Shown here: positions 63,801 to 64,000 of the stretch, piece after piece
Numbering within the stretch: the stretch's first letter is position 1
Layout of the letters: each line of letters opens with the position of its first letter
Notes under the pieces: model-generated
The model's input: only the letters and a program-made list of their open reading frames with translations
Told to the model about the DNA's origin: nothing
The model's database searches: none
Translations under genes and position numbers: made by a program
Origin: Syngnathus acus
Lineage: Eukaryota > Chordata > Actinopteri > Syngnathiformes > Syngnathidae
Reading direction: 5' to 3'
Assembly: GCF_901709675.1 (NCBI RefSeq)
Contig: NC_051088.1
Location: 20,560,693 to 20,624,692 of the forward strand
DNA: 64,000 nt

Positions 63801-64000
63801 AGTCAGTCAAAGTCAAAGTCAGTCAAAGTCAAGTCAGTCAAGTCAAGTCAAAGTCAGTCAGTCAGTCAGTCAGTCGTCAGTCAAAGTCGTCAGTCAAAGT
63901 CAAGTCAGTCAAAGTCAGTCAAAGTCAAAGTCAGTCAGTCAAAGTCAGTCAGTCAAAGTCAGTCAGGTCAAAGTCAGTCAGGTCAAAGTCAGTCAAAGTC
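60812..64000 (+). repeat. GTCA / GTCAA / GTCAAA satellite-like array
   Basis: About 3.2 kb to the window edge is made of three words, GTCA, GTCAA and GTCAAA, in changing order. The left part (about 60890-61230) is dominated by a 15-bp unit, GTCAAAGTCAAGTCA; pure GTCA runs occur at about 61458-61520 and 63364-63417. The first 50 bases carry GTCGG variants. Rare variants are GTGAGTCA and GTAAAG. The plus strand has long open frames (Ser, Gln, Lys, Val only) because these words lack stops, while TGAC on the other strand closes every frame. Confidence 0.98.

Overview
The window is vertebrate nuclear DNA from a ray-finned (teleost) fish. Genes are split by GT-AG introns, the encoded proteins are close to their mammalian orthologues, and the non-coding DNA carries fish-type dispersed repeats (tRNA-derived SINEs, hAT-like MITEs, an eroded LINE) and many long microsatellites. 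I cannot name the species; a percomorph is plausible from the repeat types.

Layout. 1-8.9 kb: the 5' part of cask on the minus strand (five coding exons, residues 1-143 of the CaM-kinase-like domain). The 3' end of gpr34 lies on the plus strand inside its next intron, the same nested arrangement as on the human X. 10.7-12.7 kb: cenpl (plus, five coding exons, complete). 15.6-17.0 kb: fundc1 (minus, five coding exons, complete, with one GC-AG intron). 17.8-35.7 kb: kdm6a/UTX (plus, 30 coding exons, 1,471 predicted residues), head-to-head with fundc1, with a 3'UTR to about 36.75 kb. I traced every exon by protein similarity and splice phase; each complete gene sums to an exact multiple of three.

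From about 36.8 kb to 60.8 kb I find no convincing protein-coding gene. This stretch has SINE copies, a perfect 270-bp tandem duplication, MITEs, simple repeats and one CpG-rich, promoter-like patch near 41.3-41.7 kb. From 60.81 kb to the right edge there is a satellite-like array built from GTCA, GTCAA and GTCAAA words, which makes long but meaningless open frames.

The genes do not form one pathway: lipid-receptor signalling (gpr34), synaptic and cell-junction scaffolding (cask), kinetochore assembly (cenpl), mitophagy (fundc1) and H3K27 demethylation (kdm6a). cask/gpr34, fundc1 and kdm6a match a conserved human Xp11 neighbourhood; cenpl, which is on human 1q, is the odd member. I found no new enzymatic or defence system. 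The most notable items are a hAT MITE whose target-site duplication copies a kdm6a splice donor, the GTCA-word satellite with many AP-1-like heptamers, the perfect 270-bp duplication, and a (CA)n tract of about 600 bp with embedded 8-mer blocks.
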